NCBI GenBank assembly: GCA_963701325.1
Contig: OY969604.1
Location: forward strand, 620,001 to 684,000
Source: Bog-756 sp963701325
Lineage (GTDB): Bacteria > Actinomycetota > Acidimicrobiia > Acidimicrobiales > RAAP-2
Direction of reading: 5' to 3'
Length of the DNA stretch: 64,000 bases
Position numbers and translations under genes: made by a program. Position 1 is the stretch's first letter, and each line of letters starts with the position of its first letter. Below, piece after piece: positions 53,118-61,865 of the stretch. The notes beneath the pieces were generated by a model. It saw only the letters and a program-made list of their open reading frames with translations. It ran no database searches and was not told the origin of the DNA.

Positions 53118-54026
53118 ATGGCCGTCCTGGGTCTCGGACTCGCCGCGCTGGGCCGTCCTGGGTACCTGACCGTCGGCCACGGCGCATCACTCGGGCCCGA
53201 CCGCTCGGTCGACGCCCTCGAGCAGCGTTGTCGCGAGGTCTGCGACGCCGCCTGGGCGGGCGGGATCCGGTGGTTCGACGCCGCACGGTCGTACGGACGC
53301 GCCGAGCAGTTCCTGGCGGGATGGCTCACCACTCGTGATGTCCGGCCCGAACAGGTGACCGCGTCGTCCAAGTGGGGGTACACCTACACGGCCGATTGGA
53401 CGGTGGACGCAGCGGTCCCGGAGGTCAAGGACCATTCCGCTGCCGCACTCGCGCGCCAGTGGCCCGAGAGCGTCGCCCTCCTCGGGCCCTGGCTGCGGCT
53501 CTACCAGGTCCACTCGGCCACCCTCGAGTCCGGCATCCTCGACTCGGTCCCGGTGCAGTCGGCGCTCGCCCGGCTGGGCGTCCCCGTCGGGCTCAGCCTC
53601 AGCGGCCCAGCGCAGGCGGAGACCCTCCGGCGCGCCCTCTCGATCGAGGTCGACGGCGCGCCGCTCTTCTCGGCGGTCCAGGCAACCTGGAACCTGCTCG
53701 AGGTCTCCGCCGGCCCGGCCCTCGCAGAGGCCAAGGGGGCGGGCTGGACGGTGATCGTGAAGGAGGCGCTGGCAAACGGCCGCCTGGCCACCCCGGGACC
53801 GATCTCGGACGCGCTCGGGCCCAGCCCCGACGTCGTCGCCCTGGCCTCTGCCTTGGCCCAGCCCTGGGCGGACGTCGTCCTCTCCGGAGCCGCGACCGTG
53901 CGGCAGTTGCGCTCGAACCTGGAGGCGCTGGGTGCGGTGGCACCGCTCGACGGTGATCGGGCAACGGCCCTTGTCTGCGACCCGGGTACCTACTGGAGCG
54001 AGCGTGCCGCCATGCCGTGGACCTGA
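53118..54026 (+). CDS. Aldo/keto reductase
   Basis: The protein has 302 residues. LGLGLAALGRPGYLTVGHG is followed by the Asp/Tyr segment IRWFDAARSYGRAEQFLAGWL, Lys in VTASSKWGYTYTAD, His in LYQVHSATLESG and a late DVVLSGAATVRQLRSN. An uncommonly short cofactor-side segment marks the D-threo-aldose-dehydrogenase-like group. ATG at 53118 follows a GGCGGGCGGCTCC stretch without a strong site. It is probably co-transcribed with the aldolase. Confidence 0.87.
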   Translation: MAVLGLGLAALGRPGYLTVGHGASLGPDRSVDALEQRCREVCDAAWAGGIRWFDAARSYGRAEQFLAGWLTTRDVRPEQVTASSKWGYTYTADWTVDAAVPEVKDHSAAALARQWPESVALLGPWLRLYQVHSATLESGILDSVPVQSALARLGVPVGLSLSGPAQAETLRRALSIEVDGAPLFSAVQATWNLLEVSAGPALAEAKGAGWTVIVKEALANGRLATPGPISDALGPSPDVVALASALAQPWADVVLSGAATVRQLRSNLEALGAVAPLDGDRATALVCDPGTYWSERAAMPWT

Positions 54027-54048
54027 TTTTCCGAGCTCGGCCGGTCTG

Positions 54049-54077
54049 TTCGCAGCTCGGGGCCCGGACGGTAGAAT
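54049..54077 (+). promoter_or_regulatory. Sigma-70-type promoter upstream of glnA
   Basis: TTCGCA (54049-54054) and TAGAAT (54072-54077) are separated by exactly 17 bases, matching the consensus at 4/6 and 5/6. It lies 430 bases before the glnA start, just after the aldo/keto reductase stop. Confidence 0.6.
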
Positions 54078-54084
54078 GGAAGGA

Positions 54085-54148
54085 GCCGCGGGGTCCGTCG
54101 TAGCTGAGGTTTCCGCCAACCGATGTTCCGGACCCGGCGGCCCTTTTT
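54085..54148 (+). ncRNA. Structured RNA with terminator-like end in the glnA leader
   Basis: GCCGCGGGGTCCG (54085-54097) pairs with CGGACCCGGCGGC (54129-54141) over 12 bp with one G-G mismatch. The 31-base loop contains a GGTT/AACC hairpin. Five T (54144-54148) follow directly. Transcription from the promoter at 54049 would begin about here, so the product is a short RNA of about 65 bases or an attenuator. No known family matched. Confidence 0.45.
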
Positions 54149-54506
54149 CCGGAAGCGGGCGGCGGGGCCGGCCTCCGGGTCAGCCGGTGTGTCGAGCGCC
54201 CCGTCGGCAACCCGGGGTTGCGCCGAGTGACCGCCCGGCCACTCGGAGAGCATGCCCGAGCCAGCTCGACGGCGGCGGAACCGGAGCCGGCCCGGGGCAC
54301 AAGGGAGTTGTCGGCATCCGCCGTTCGCAACTGAAGCCGGACGCCCCCGTGGAATTCATCGTCCGTTCATCATCCGGAACGCATCCGAGCGTTGCACCTC
54401 AGGGCGAATCGTTAGAGACTGAATCGGTGGCGCGGTGCGCCTGAACAGTGCAGTCGGCGCGGCGAGTCGGTCTGATGCCAGGAAGCACTCGTGAAGAGGA
54501 GACGCG

Positions 54507-55932
54507 ATGCAGGAACGAAACGCGGGTGAGGTGGTCCGCTTTGCCGCTGACGAAGGGATCGAGATCGTCGACCTGAGGTTCTGCGATCTCCCCGGTCTGA
54601 TGCAGCACTTTTCGATGCCGGTGCACGAGCTCACCGAGGACGCCTTCACCGACGGCTACGGGTTCGACGGCTCGTCGATCCGCGGGTTCCAGGCGATCCA
54701 GGAATCGGACATGATCCTGCTCCCGGATCCGTCGACCGCCGTCATCGACGAGTTCCGGCAGCACAAGACGCTCAACATGAACTGCTTCGTCCATGATCCG
54801 GTCACCGGTGAGAGCTACAGCAGGGATCCCCGCTATGTCGCGCTCGAAGGCCGAACGCCACCTGAAGGCCACCGGGCTCGCCGACACCGCCTACTTCGGA
54901 CCCGAGGCGGAATTCTTCATCTTCGACGACGTCCGCTTCTCGCAGGACCAGCACTCCGCGTTCTATCAGGTGGACTCCGTCGAAGGCATCTGGAACTCGG
55001 ACCGTGACGAAGGCCCGAACCTCGGCCACAAGCCGCGCTACAAGGAGGGGTACTTCCCGGTCCCACCGATGGATCACTTCCAGGACCTGCGGTCAGAGAT
55101 GTGCCTGGCCATGGAACGACACGGGATCGAAATCGAGATTCAGCACCACGAGGTCGGCACGGCCGGCCAGGCCGAGATCGACATGCGGTTCGACACCCTG
55201 CTCACGATGGCGGACAAGCTGATGCTCTACAAGTACGTGGTCAAGAGCGTGGCGAACAACGCAGGCTGCACCGCGACCTTCATGCCGAAGCCGCTGTTCC
55301 AGGACAACGGCTCCGGTATGCACGTGCACCAGTCGCTCTGGAACGGTGGGGAGCCGCTCTTCTACGCGGACACCGGCTATGGCGGGCTGTCGGACATGGG
55401 TCGCTGGTATGTCGGTGGTCTGCTCGCCCACGCCCGGGCCGTGCTCGCCTTCGCCGCACCGACCACCAATTCCTACCGTCGGCTGGTCCCCGGCTACGAG
55501 GCCCCGGTCAACCTGGTCTACTCGCAACGGAACCGCTCGGCTGCGTGTCGGATCCCCCTCTACTCGAAGAGCCCGAAGGCCAAGCGCATCGAATTCCGCT
55601 GCCCGGATCCATCGTGCAACCCGTACCTCGCCTTCTCCGCGATGCTCATGGCCGGGCTCGACGGGGTACGCAAGCAGACGGAGCCTCCGGCACCGGTGGA
55701 GGAAGACCTCTTCGAACTGCCTCCGGAGGAGTTGGCGAAGATCGGGCAGGTCCCCTCTTCCCTCGAGGAGGCACTCGGGGCGCTCGAGGACGACCACGAG
55801 TTCCTCACCGAGGGGGGGGTCTTCACAGACGACCTCATCGAGACGTGGATCGGGTACAAGCGCGCGAGCGAGATCGACCCGGTGCGCCTCCGCCCGCACC
55901 CGTGGGAGTTCATGCTCTACTACGACATCTAG
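54507..55932 (+). CDS. glnA: Glutamine synthetase type I, with one apparent frameshift
   Basis: Joined frames give about 474 residues, the normal GSI length. The first frame (from ATG 54507, GAAGAGGAG upstream) carries LPGLMQHFSMPVHEL and FDGSSIRGFQAIQESDM up to DPRYVA. After a one-base excess near 54840-54847 the second frame continues KAERHLKATGLADTAYFGPEAEFFIFD, then HHEVGTAGQAEIDMRF, NGSGMHVHQSLW, the catalytic NRSAACRIP and FRCPDPSCNPYLAFSAMLMAGLDG. The adenylylation Tyr region near the C-terminus (SPKAKRIEFR) is normal. It makes glutamine from glutamate and ammonia. An inactive main glnA would be surprising, so a sequence error is the first explanation. Confidence 0.88.
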
Positions 55933-55956
55933 GGCGTACTGCCGGCTCTAGAGTGG

Positions 55957-57093
55957 ATGCCGATGGGCGTCCCACCTCCGAGCCCCGGACTGGCCAATCT
56001 CGCGCCTCCCGACGCGGCCGAGGTGGAGGTCTTCAGCCGGGGCATCGAGTCGGCGGCCTCGCCTCAGGGCGGATTGACCGGCATGCAGCAAGTGCTCCTC
56101 AGCGCCATCTGTCTGGCCATGACCGGCCATCCCGCCGAACCGGACGCACCCAGGATCGAACCCGATGCGTTCGCTGCCGCCCTCGCGGGCCGGACGATCG
56201 AGTTCCGCTCGCGGATCGTGCAACTCATGGTGCTGCTCGCCATCGTCCTTCGGCCCCTTCCGGCCGAGGTGGCGGCGCGCGTCGGACTGTTCGCAGCCGA
56301 ACTCGGCGTCGAGGACGGCATGCTCGAGGTGACGATGGAATTTGCCCAGGGAAGCCTCGGGCTTGCCGCCGTCGAGTTCGAGCGCATCGGCTACACCTCC
56401 ACCTGGAGCGACGACGATGCCGCTGCGTTGCACACCAAGTCGGCGCTCGCCTCGGCGTGGGACAGCGCAGTCGCCGACCCGGTGCTCGCCGAGCGCTGGG
56501 AGGAGCTCGAGGTGCTCCCACCCGGCACGCTGGGACGGCGGGTGACCGAGTTCTATCGAGCTCGCGGGTTCGTCTATCCCGGGCGGCCGGGCTCCGCCCC
56601 ACCCCTGCTCGCCCAGCACGACTGGGTCCACCTGCTCGCCGACTTCGGGACGACGGTCGAATCCGAGCTCGAGGTCTTCGCCTTCATCGCCCGGGCCAAC
56701 GACGACCCGAGAGCCTTCTCACTGTTCGCCGGGGTCGTCTCACTGTTCGAGACCGGCTACCTGCGCACCGGCGCCGGACTGTTCGAGTCTTCACCCGGGC
56801 ACCTCTCGGAGCCCGGCATGGCGACCCGGGTGGCCGACGCCATGCGTCGCGGTGCGCTCTGCCCGGGAAGCAACGACTTCATGCGACAGGACTGGTTCGA
56901 GCTCGCCCACCTCGGCATCCCCGACGCCAGCGAGCACTTCGGCATCCCCCCGAAGGCACCCGACGCGATCGCTGCGGGATCAGTGGGACCGTGGGAGCCG
57001 GGGGGCATCAGCCCGTTCCAGGTCCGCTCAGGAATGGATCTCGCCCAACGACACGGCAAACGCTACGCCTCGTATGGTGCACAGATTCGCTAG
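55957..57093 (+). CDS. COQ4-like protein with N-terminal helical (TerB-like) region
   Basis: The protein has 378 residues with no signal or membrane segment. Residues 20-150 are helical with TerB-like spacing (VLLSAICLAMTG; IVQLMVLLAIVLRPLPAEVAARVGLFAAELGV). Residues 190-365 resemble COQ4: HDWVHLLADFGTTVESE gives His221, Asp222, His225 and Glu237, which is exactly the H-D-x2-H-x11-E zinc motif of COQ4. COQ4 acts in ubiquinone synthesis, yet actinobacteria use menaquinone, so the role here must differ. It starts 24 bases after glnA and is followed by a GH15 gene, apparently in one operon. Confidence 0.7.
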   Translation: MPMGVPPPSPGLANLAPPDAAEVEVFSRGIESAASPQGGLTGMQQVLLSAICLAMTGHPAEPDAPRIEPDAFAAALAGRTIEFRSRIVQLMVLLAIVLRPLPAEVAARVGLFAAELGVEDGMLEVTMEFAQGSLGLAAVEFERIGYTSTWSDDDAAALHTKSALASAWDSAVADPVLAERWEELEVLPPGTLGRRVTEFYRARGFVYPGRPGSAPPLLAQHDWVHLLADFGTTVESELEVFAFIARANDDPRAFSLFAGVVSLFETGYLRTGAGLFESSPGHLSEPGMATRVADAMRRGALCPGSNDFMRQDWFELAHLGIPDASEHFGIPPKAPDAIAAGSVGPWEPGGISPFQVRSGMDLAQRHGKRYASYGAQIR

Positions 57094-57126
57094 ACACATC
57101 CGGTCACTGAACAGAAGGATCCGATC

Positions 57127-58983
57127 ATGAGCGCCTTCCCTCCCATCGCCGAGTACGCCTTCCTGTCCGACTGCGAGAACAGCTGTCTGGTGGCTCCGAA
57201 CGGGTCCGTCGAATGGCTGTGCCTGCCCCGGCCCGACTCGCCCAGCGTGTTCGGAGCCCTCCTGGACCGTTCGGCCGGTTCGTTCCGCTTCGGACCGTCG
57301 AACACCATGGTCCCGCACCACCGGCAGTATCTACCCGGCACGATGGTGGTCGAGACGACGTGGCACACGCCGACCGGCTGGCTCGTCGTACAGGACCTCA
57401 TGGTCGTCCGCGAGATCGATGATGGGGCCAGACGACCTGGCTATCGCCGGGCTCCGACCGATGCTGCCGCAGCAGGCGTCCTGCTGCGCACCGCGACCTG
57501 TATCGCTGGACGGGTGGAGGTTCAGCTCGACTGCCTGCCGCTGTTCGACTACGGCACAGCACCGGGTCATTGGTCCTACGACGGTGACGGGTACTGCTCC
57601 GTCGCCGTCAGTGTGCCGGACAGTGAGCTCACGCTGTCGTTGACAAGCAGTCTTCGGCTCGGCGTGATCGGAGCCCGCTGCTATGGGCGCACCACCCTCG
57701 CCCACGGTGAGTCGGCGTTCGTCACGCTCTCGTGGAACGGCTCGTCGCCGACCACCCAGGACCGCGCAGACGAGGACGTCGCCTCCACGGTGGCGTTCTG
57801 GCGCGACTGGTTGGCGACAGGGACGTTTCCGGATCACCCCTGGCGGTCGTACATCGAACGCAGCGCCCTCACTCTCAAGGGACTGAGCTACGCCCCGACC
57901 GGGGCGATCATGGCAGCGTCGACCACCTCACTGCCCGAGACCCCCGGAGGTGCCCGCAACTGGGACTACCGGTTCACCTGGATCAGGGACACCGGGTTCA
58001 TGCTGCGGTCGCTCTATCGCCTCGGATTCGAGTGGGAAGCGGTCGAGTACTTCGCCTTCGTGCTCGAATCGGTCACCCAGGGGAATCCCGATCAACCGTT
58101 CGACCTTCAGATCATGTACGGCATCGGGGGCGAGCGTGACCTCACCGAGCGGACGCTCGACCATCTCTCCGGGTACGACGGAGCGAGTCCGGTCCGGGTG
58201 GGGAACGGCGCGTGGGACCAGCATCAAAACGATGTCTGGGGGATGCTCCTCGATGCCGTGGCGACCCATTTCAGTCAAGGGGAGGCACAGATCGTCCACG
58301 CGGTCTGGGAAGGCCTGTCAACGCTGGTGGAGGATGCCTTACGGCACAGCGGTGATGCCGACCAGGGAATCTGGGAGATCCGCGGCGACCCGCAGCACTT
58401 CACCGCCTCCGCGGTCCTCTGCTGGGTGGCGGCCGATCGCGGCGCGGACCTCGCTATGCGGCGGGGTGCACAAGACAGGGCGGACCGCTGGCGGAAGGCG
58501 GCTGACGCGCTGAAGGAGGACATCATCGCCAAGGGTGTCGATGCCCGGGGCAGATTCCGTCAGGCGTACGAGAACGACGAGCTCGATGCCTCCCTCCTGC
58601 TGATCCCCATCATGGGATTCCTCCCGCCGGACGACGAACGGGTGAGAGCGACTGTCCTGGCCATCGCTGACGAGCTCACCGAGGACGGCTTGGTGCTGCG
58701 CTACAAGGTCGACAGCACCGATACCGGGTTCGAGGGGAAAGAGGGCACCTTCACCATCTGCTCATGGTGGCTGGTCTCCGCGCTCGCCATGATCGGGGAG
58801 TTCGATCGGGCGAGAGCACTCTGCAAGAGGCTCCTTTCGTTTGCCGGGCCGTTGAACCTCTATGCCGAGGAGATCGATGCGAAGACCGGTGAGCACCTCG
58901 GCAATTTCCCCCAGGCCTTCACGCATCTCGCCCTGATCGATGCCGTGTCGCAGCTGGTCGACGCGGAGCTGTCTGGGAACTGA
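57127..58983 (+). CDS. Glycoside hydrolase family 15 enzyme (trehalase/glucoamylase-like)
   Basis: The protein has 618 residues. The N-terminal beta-sandwich (IAEYAFLSDCENSCLVAPNGSVEWLCLPRPDSPSVFGALLD) is followed by an (alpha/alpha)6 barrel with GGARNWDYRFTWIRDTGFMLRSLYRLGF. The two catalytic acids are Glu417 in GIWEIRG and Glu539 in KEGTFTICSWW, and LYAEEIDAKTGEHLGNFPQAFTHLALI completes the signature. Mycobacterial homologues are trehalases, but glucoamylase activity is also possible. There is no signal peptide, so it is intracellular. ATG at 57127 begins MSAFPPIAEYAFLSD. Confidence 0.93.
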   Translation: MSAFPPIAEYAFLSDCENSCLVAPNGSVEWLCLPRPDSPSVFGALLDRSAGSFRFGPSNTMVPHHRQYLPGTMVVETTWHTPTGWLVVQDLMVVREIDDGARRPGYRRAPTDAAAAGVLLRTATCIAGRVEVQLDCLPLFDYGTAPGHWSYDGDGYCSVAVSVPDSELTLSLTSSLRLGVIGARCYGRTTLAHGESAFVTLSWNGSSPTTQDRADEDVASTVAFWRDWLATGTFPDHPWRSYIERSALTLKGLSYAPTGAIMAASTTSLPETPGGARNWDYRFTWIRDTGFMLRSLYRLGFEWEAVEYFAFVLESVTQGNPDQPFDLQIMYGIGGERDLTERTLDHLSGYDGASPVRVGNGAWDQHQNDVWGMLLDAVATHFSQGEAQIVHAVWEGLSTLVEDALRHSGDADQGIWEIRGDPQHFTASAVLCWVAADRGADLAMRRGAQDRADRWRKAADALKEDIIAKGVDARGRFRQAYENDELDASLLLIPIMGFLPPDDERVRATVLAIADELTEDGLVLRYKVDSTDTGFEGKEGTFTICSWWLVSALAMIGEFDRARALCKRLLSFAGPLNLYAEEIDAKTGEHLGNFPQAFTHLALIDAVSQLVDAELSGN

Positions 58984-59023
58984 TCCTGATCGACGTCGTG
59001 GCGCTCGAGGGCCATGCGCCGGT

Positions 59024-60577
59024 CTACGCGAGTCGTTCCTTCAGGTGCTCCCCCACCCGGATGGCGTTGGCCATGGCGGTGAGGGCTGGGTTGACCGCCC
59101 CGATGCTCGGGAAGAAGCTGGTGTCGACGACGTAGAGGTTGTCCAGCTCGTGGGCCTTACAGTCGGCATCGAGCACCGACGTCGCAGGATCCTGGCCGAA
59201 GCGGCAGGTCCCTGCCTGATGGGCGCAGCCGGCGACCGGGACGTCCATGCTCATGTAGAAGTTCTTGCGCAGCACGTGATGGTCGGCCATGCCGACGTGG
59301 TTCAGGATCGTGCGCAGCTCCCCGTAGAGCCCGTCTGCCTCCTTGTCGTTGGTGGCCTGGTAGGTCAGGTGGACGCTTCCCTGTCCGTCGACGGTCACCC
59401 GGTTGTCCGGTCGCGGCAGGTCCTCGGTGGTGAGCCACCAGTCGACCGCGTGCTTGGCGACGTCGTCCAGAGTCCAGCGCGGTGCCAGCTTGGTGAGCTT
59501 CGGCTCCTCCCCCTTCATCGCGCCGGCATTGGACTTCCCGACCATCTGGATGTTCCCGAGTGGCCACTCGCGGTCCCCCTCGGCGAAGTAGAAGTCGTTG
59601 ATGCCGAGTGTCTTCTGGAAGACCGTGTCGTTGGGCTCGGTGCCGAGCGAGACGACCGCCTTGCAGTTGTGGAACATGTAGTTGCGACCGACCTGGTCGG
59701 AGCCGTTGGCGAGCCCGGTGGGATGTGCGTCGTTGGCCGAGTTCAAGAGGAGCTTGGCGCTGTTGGCAGCCCCAGCCGCCAGTACCACGATGTCCGCGTC
59801 GTACACCTCGTGTCCCCCGCCGCGCTCCACGACCACACCGTTCACGGAGCGGCCGGAGGGGTCGGTCTCCAACCTGATCGCGGTGGCGCCGGTCAGCAGG
59901 GTGACGTCCGGTGACTGGAGACTGGGCCGGACCGCCATGACCTCGGCGTCCGCTTTGGCGTGCACCATGCAGGGATAGCCGTCGCACCACGCGCAGCGGA
60001 TACACAGGCTCCGCGTCCGGTCCGCCTCGTCGAGCTGGATACCGCACGGTGCGGAGAACGGGTGGTACCCCTTGGCCTCGAGGGCGTCGGAGATCTCCTG
60101 GAGACGCGGCTCGTGGCTCACCGGCGGCCACGGATAGGGCTTCGAGTACGGCCCCTCGGTGGGGTCCTCACCATGCGTGCCATGGACCTGGTAGAGCTCC
60201 TCTGCCTTCGTATACCAGGGCTCGAACTCGTCGTAGGAGACCGGCCAGGCAGGCGAGACCCCGTCCACGTGCCGGATCTCACCGAAGTCCCCGGGCCGCA
60301 GGCGGTAGAGGGCGGCACCGTAGAGCTTGGTCGCGCCGCCCACGAAGTAGTGCGCCTGGGGCTGGAACGCGGTCCCCTCGCCGTCGTACCAGGTGTCCGG
60401 CGAGATGTACCGGCCGTCGATGAAGACGTCGTCCGGCGACCAGTTGGCCAGCTCCCGCGGGAGGAATTCGCCGCGTTCAAGCAGGAGGATCTGCTTGCCC
60501 GATGAGCACAAGGTGTGTGCGAGGGTGCCCCCACCGGCTCCGGTGCCGATGATGATGACGTCGAAGTGCTCGGTCAT
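59024..60577 (-). CDS. GMC-family FAD oxidoreductase with a four-Cys insertion
   Basis: The protein has 517 residues. The FAD-binding motif is VIIIGTGAGGGTLAHTL and the second GMC motif is AHYFVGGATKLYGAALYRLRPGDF. The C-terminal NLYVVDTSFFPSIGAVNPALTAMANAIRVGEHL carries the Asn-Pro part of the active site, and CAHQAGTCRFG supplies the His. An unusual cluster Cys192-x2-Cys195-x2-Cys198-x4-Cys203 (CIRCAWCDGYPC) could bind a metal or Fe-S cluster. It likely oxidises an alcohol, such as a sugar or sterol side chain. ATG at 60577 follows AAAGGAGC. An MFS gene lies upstream on the same strand. Confidence 0.9.
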   Translation of the reverse strand: MTEHFDVIIIGTGAGGGTLAHTLCSSGKQILLLERGEFLPRELANWSPDDVFIDGRYISPDTWYDGEGTAFQPQAHYFVGGATKLYGAALYRLRPGDFGEIRHVDGVSPAWPVSYDEFEPWYTKAEELYQVHGTHGEDPTEGPYSKPYPWPPVSHEPRLQEISDALEAKGYHPFSAPCGIQLDEADRTRSLCIRCAWCDGYPCMVHAKADAEVMAVRPSLQSPDVTLLTGATAIRLETDPSGRSVNGVVVERGGGHEVYDADIVVLAAGAANSAKLLLNSANDAHPTGLANGSDQVGRNYMFHNCKAVVSLGTEPNDTVFQKTLGINDFYFAEGDREWPLGNIQMVGKSNAGAMKGEEPKLTKLAPRWTLDDVAKHAVDWWLTTEDLPRPDNRVTVDGQGSVHLTYQATNDKEADGLYGELRTILNHVGMADHHVLRKNFYMSMDVPVAGCAHQAGTCRFGQDPATSVLDADCKAHELDNLYVVDTSFFPSIGAVNPALTAMANAIRVGEHLKERLA

Positions 60578-60605
60578 GAAGCTCCTTTGGTCGACCAGGC
60601 GACGC

Positions 60606-61865
60606 TCACCTGGCGTGTAGCGAGGATGGAATCGTGGGGCGCTGTGCGCGCTGACGGCGGGCGATGGGAACGGCGAGCATGCCCATCACGACGGCGAGAG
60701 CGGCCGCGACCCGGAAGAGCGAAGCCAGCGAGACCACACTCTGGAGCGCGCCGCTCCCGAAGGCTGCCAACCCGTAGCCGACCTGATAGGCGGCGATGAG
60801 CCACCCGGCCGCCAACTCCACGAAGGTCGGGAAGGTCGCCTCGCCGTAACCGACGGTCATCGGGAAGAACCCGGAACAGGCGAATCCGCCGAATGCGAAC
60901 ACCAGCACACCTGCGGTGGCGCTCTGGGCCGTGGGCAGCACCAGCAGAGCGGCCGCCATCGCCCAGGGCAACACCAGATAGATCGTGGTCGACCGGATCC
61001 ACCTGGAGCTCAGCGCGATGAGCAACCTCCCGATGGTGACCGACGCCCAGAACGCCGCCAGGGCGTCGTTGGCCGAGGTCGCCGTCACTCCCTTGCTGAC
61101 CAGGAGCGAGGTGCCCCAGTTCCCGAACATGGTCTCGCCGATGCCGTAGAGCACGAGAGCGGCGGCGAACAACCAGAAGAGGCCCGGAATGCGACCCGAC
61201 GACTTCGCCTGGTGGGCGTCGGGTAGCGCCATGGGTTGCAAGAAGGCGATCACCGTGAGCGCAAGCAGGCCCGCAGCGGCGAGCAGCGGGAGATACCACC
61301 ACGCTCCGAGGTTGGTGAAGACAGCGATGAGCAGCGGAGAGAGCGCCGTCCCGAGGCCGAGCAGGACATTGAGCGCGGTGAGGGCGACATCGCGCCGATC
61401 GGGCATGAAGGCGCCTGCGTAGGTGCTGATCGAGCTCAGGGTGAGACCGAACCCGAGGCCGAGGGAGGCGGTGGCCACCAGCAGCATCGCGTAGGCGACG
61501 GGATCGGTACGGACGGGGTCGCTCGCCACCAGGAGGCCCATGGCCACGGTGTCGGAGATGATCCCGGCGAGCAGCACCGTCTTGAGCCCGAACCGGCCTG
61601 CCAGCCGCGGCAGGGCCAGTGATCCGGTGATGGCCATGATCACCTGGGGGAGGAAGAGGAGTCCGTAGCGGCTCTTCGAGAGGTCGTACCCGGTCGAGGC
61701 GGTCAGGATGGTGGCGGCGGCGGGAAAGGCCACCAGGCTCAGGCCCTGGAACAGCCCGATCGCGTAGATGGTGATGACCTCGAACCGGCGCGCCCTGCCC
61801 ACCCCGACCGACGGACCGCCGGTGCCCGGCGCGCCCTCGTCCGCCGGGACGCCCTGGTCGCTCAC
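60606..61865 (-). CDS. MFS transporter
   Basis: The protein has 419 residues and about 12 hydrophobic helices, with a polar N-terminus of about 30 residues. The first loop has SKSRYGLLFLPQVIMAITGSLALPRLAGRFGLK, typical of the MFS motif-A region, and the charged central loop (DAHQAKSSGRIPG) divides the two halves. The closest visible group is the sugar/multidrug FucP-like or YfkF-like set; the substrate is unclear. GTG at 61865 overlaps the NADH dehydrogenase stop (GTGA). Position before the GMC enzyme suggests it may import or export that enzyme's substrate. Confidence 0.88.
   Translation of the reverse strand: MSDQGVPADEGAPGTGGPSVGVGRARRFEVITIYAIGLFQGLSLVAFPAAATILTASTGYDLSKSRYGLLFLPQVIMAITGSLALPRLAGRFGLKTVLLAGIISDTVAMGLLVASDPVRTDPVAYAMLLVATASLGLGFGLTLSSISTYAGAFMPDRRDVALTALNVLLGLGTALSPLLIAVFTNLGAWWYLPLLAAAGLLALTVIAFLQPMALPDAHQAKSSGRIPGLFWLFAAALVLYGIGETMFGNWGTSLLVSKGVTATSANDALAAFWASVTIGRLLIALSSRWIRSTTIYLVLPWAMAAALLVLPTAQSATAGVLVFAFGGFACSGFFPMTVGYGEATFPTFVELAAGWLIAAYQVGYGLAAFGSGALQSVVSLASLFRVAAALAVVMGMLAVPIARRQRAQRPTIPSSLHAR

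Larger units (their letters stand above)
54027..54506 (+). other. 480-base leader/intergenic region upstream of glutamine synthetase
   Basis: No protein-coding frame is convincing. It holds a strong-looking promoter (54049-54077), a nested hairpin with a T-run (54085-54148) and about 350 further GC-rich bases with several inverted repeats up to the glnA start. Either a long structured 5' leader or a separate small RNA followed by a second promoter would fit. Confidence 0.5.

Noticed and set aside
54350..54420. Glutamine (glnA-motif) riboswitch before glutamine synthetase
   Set aside because: CGTTCATC is present, but the second conserved strand (GGAAGTAGG-like) is missing and the spacing does not fit.
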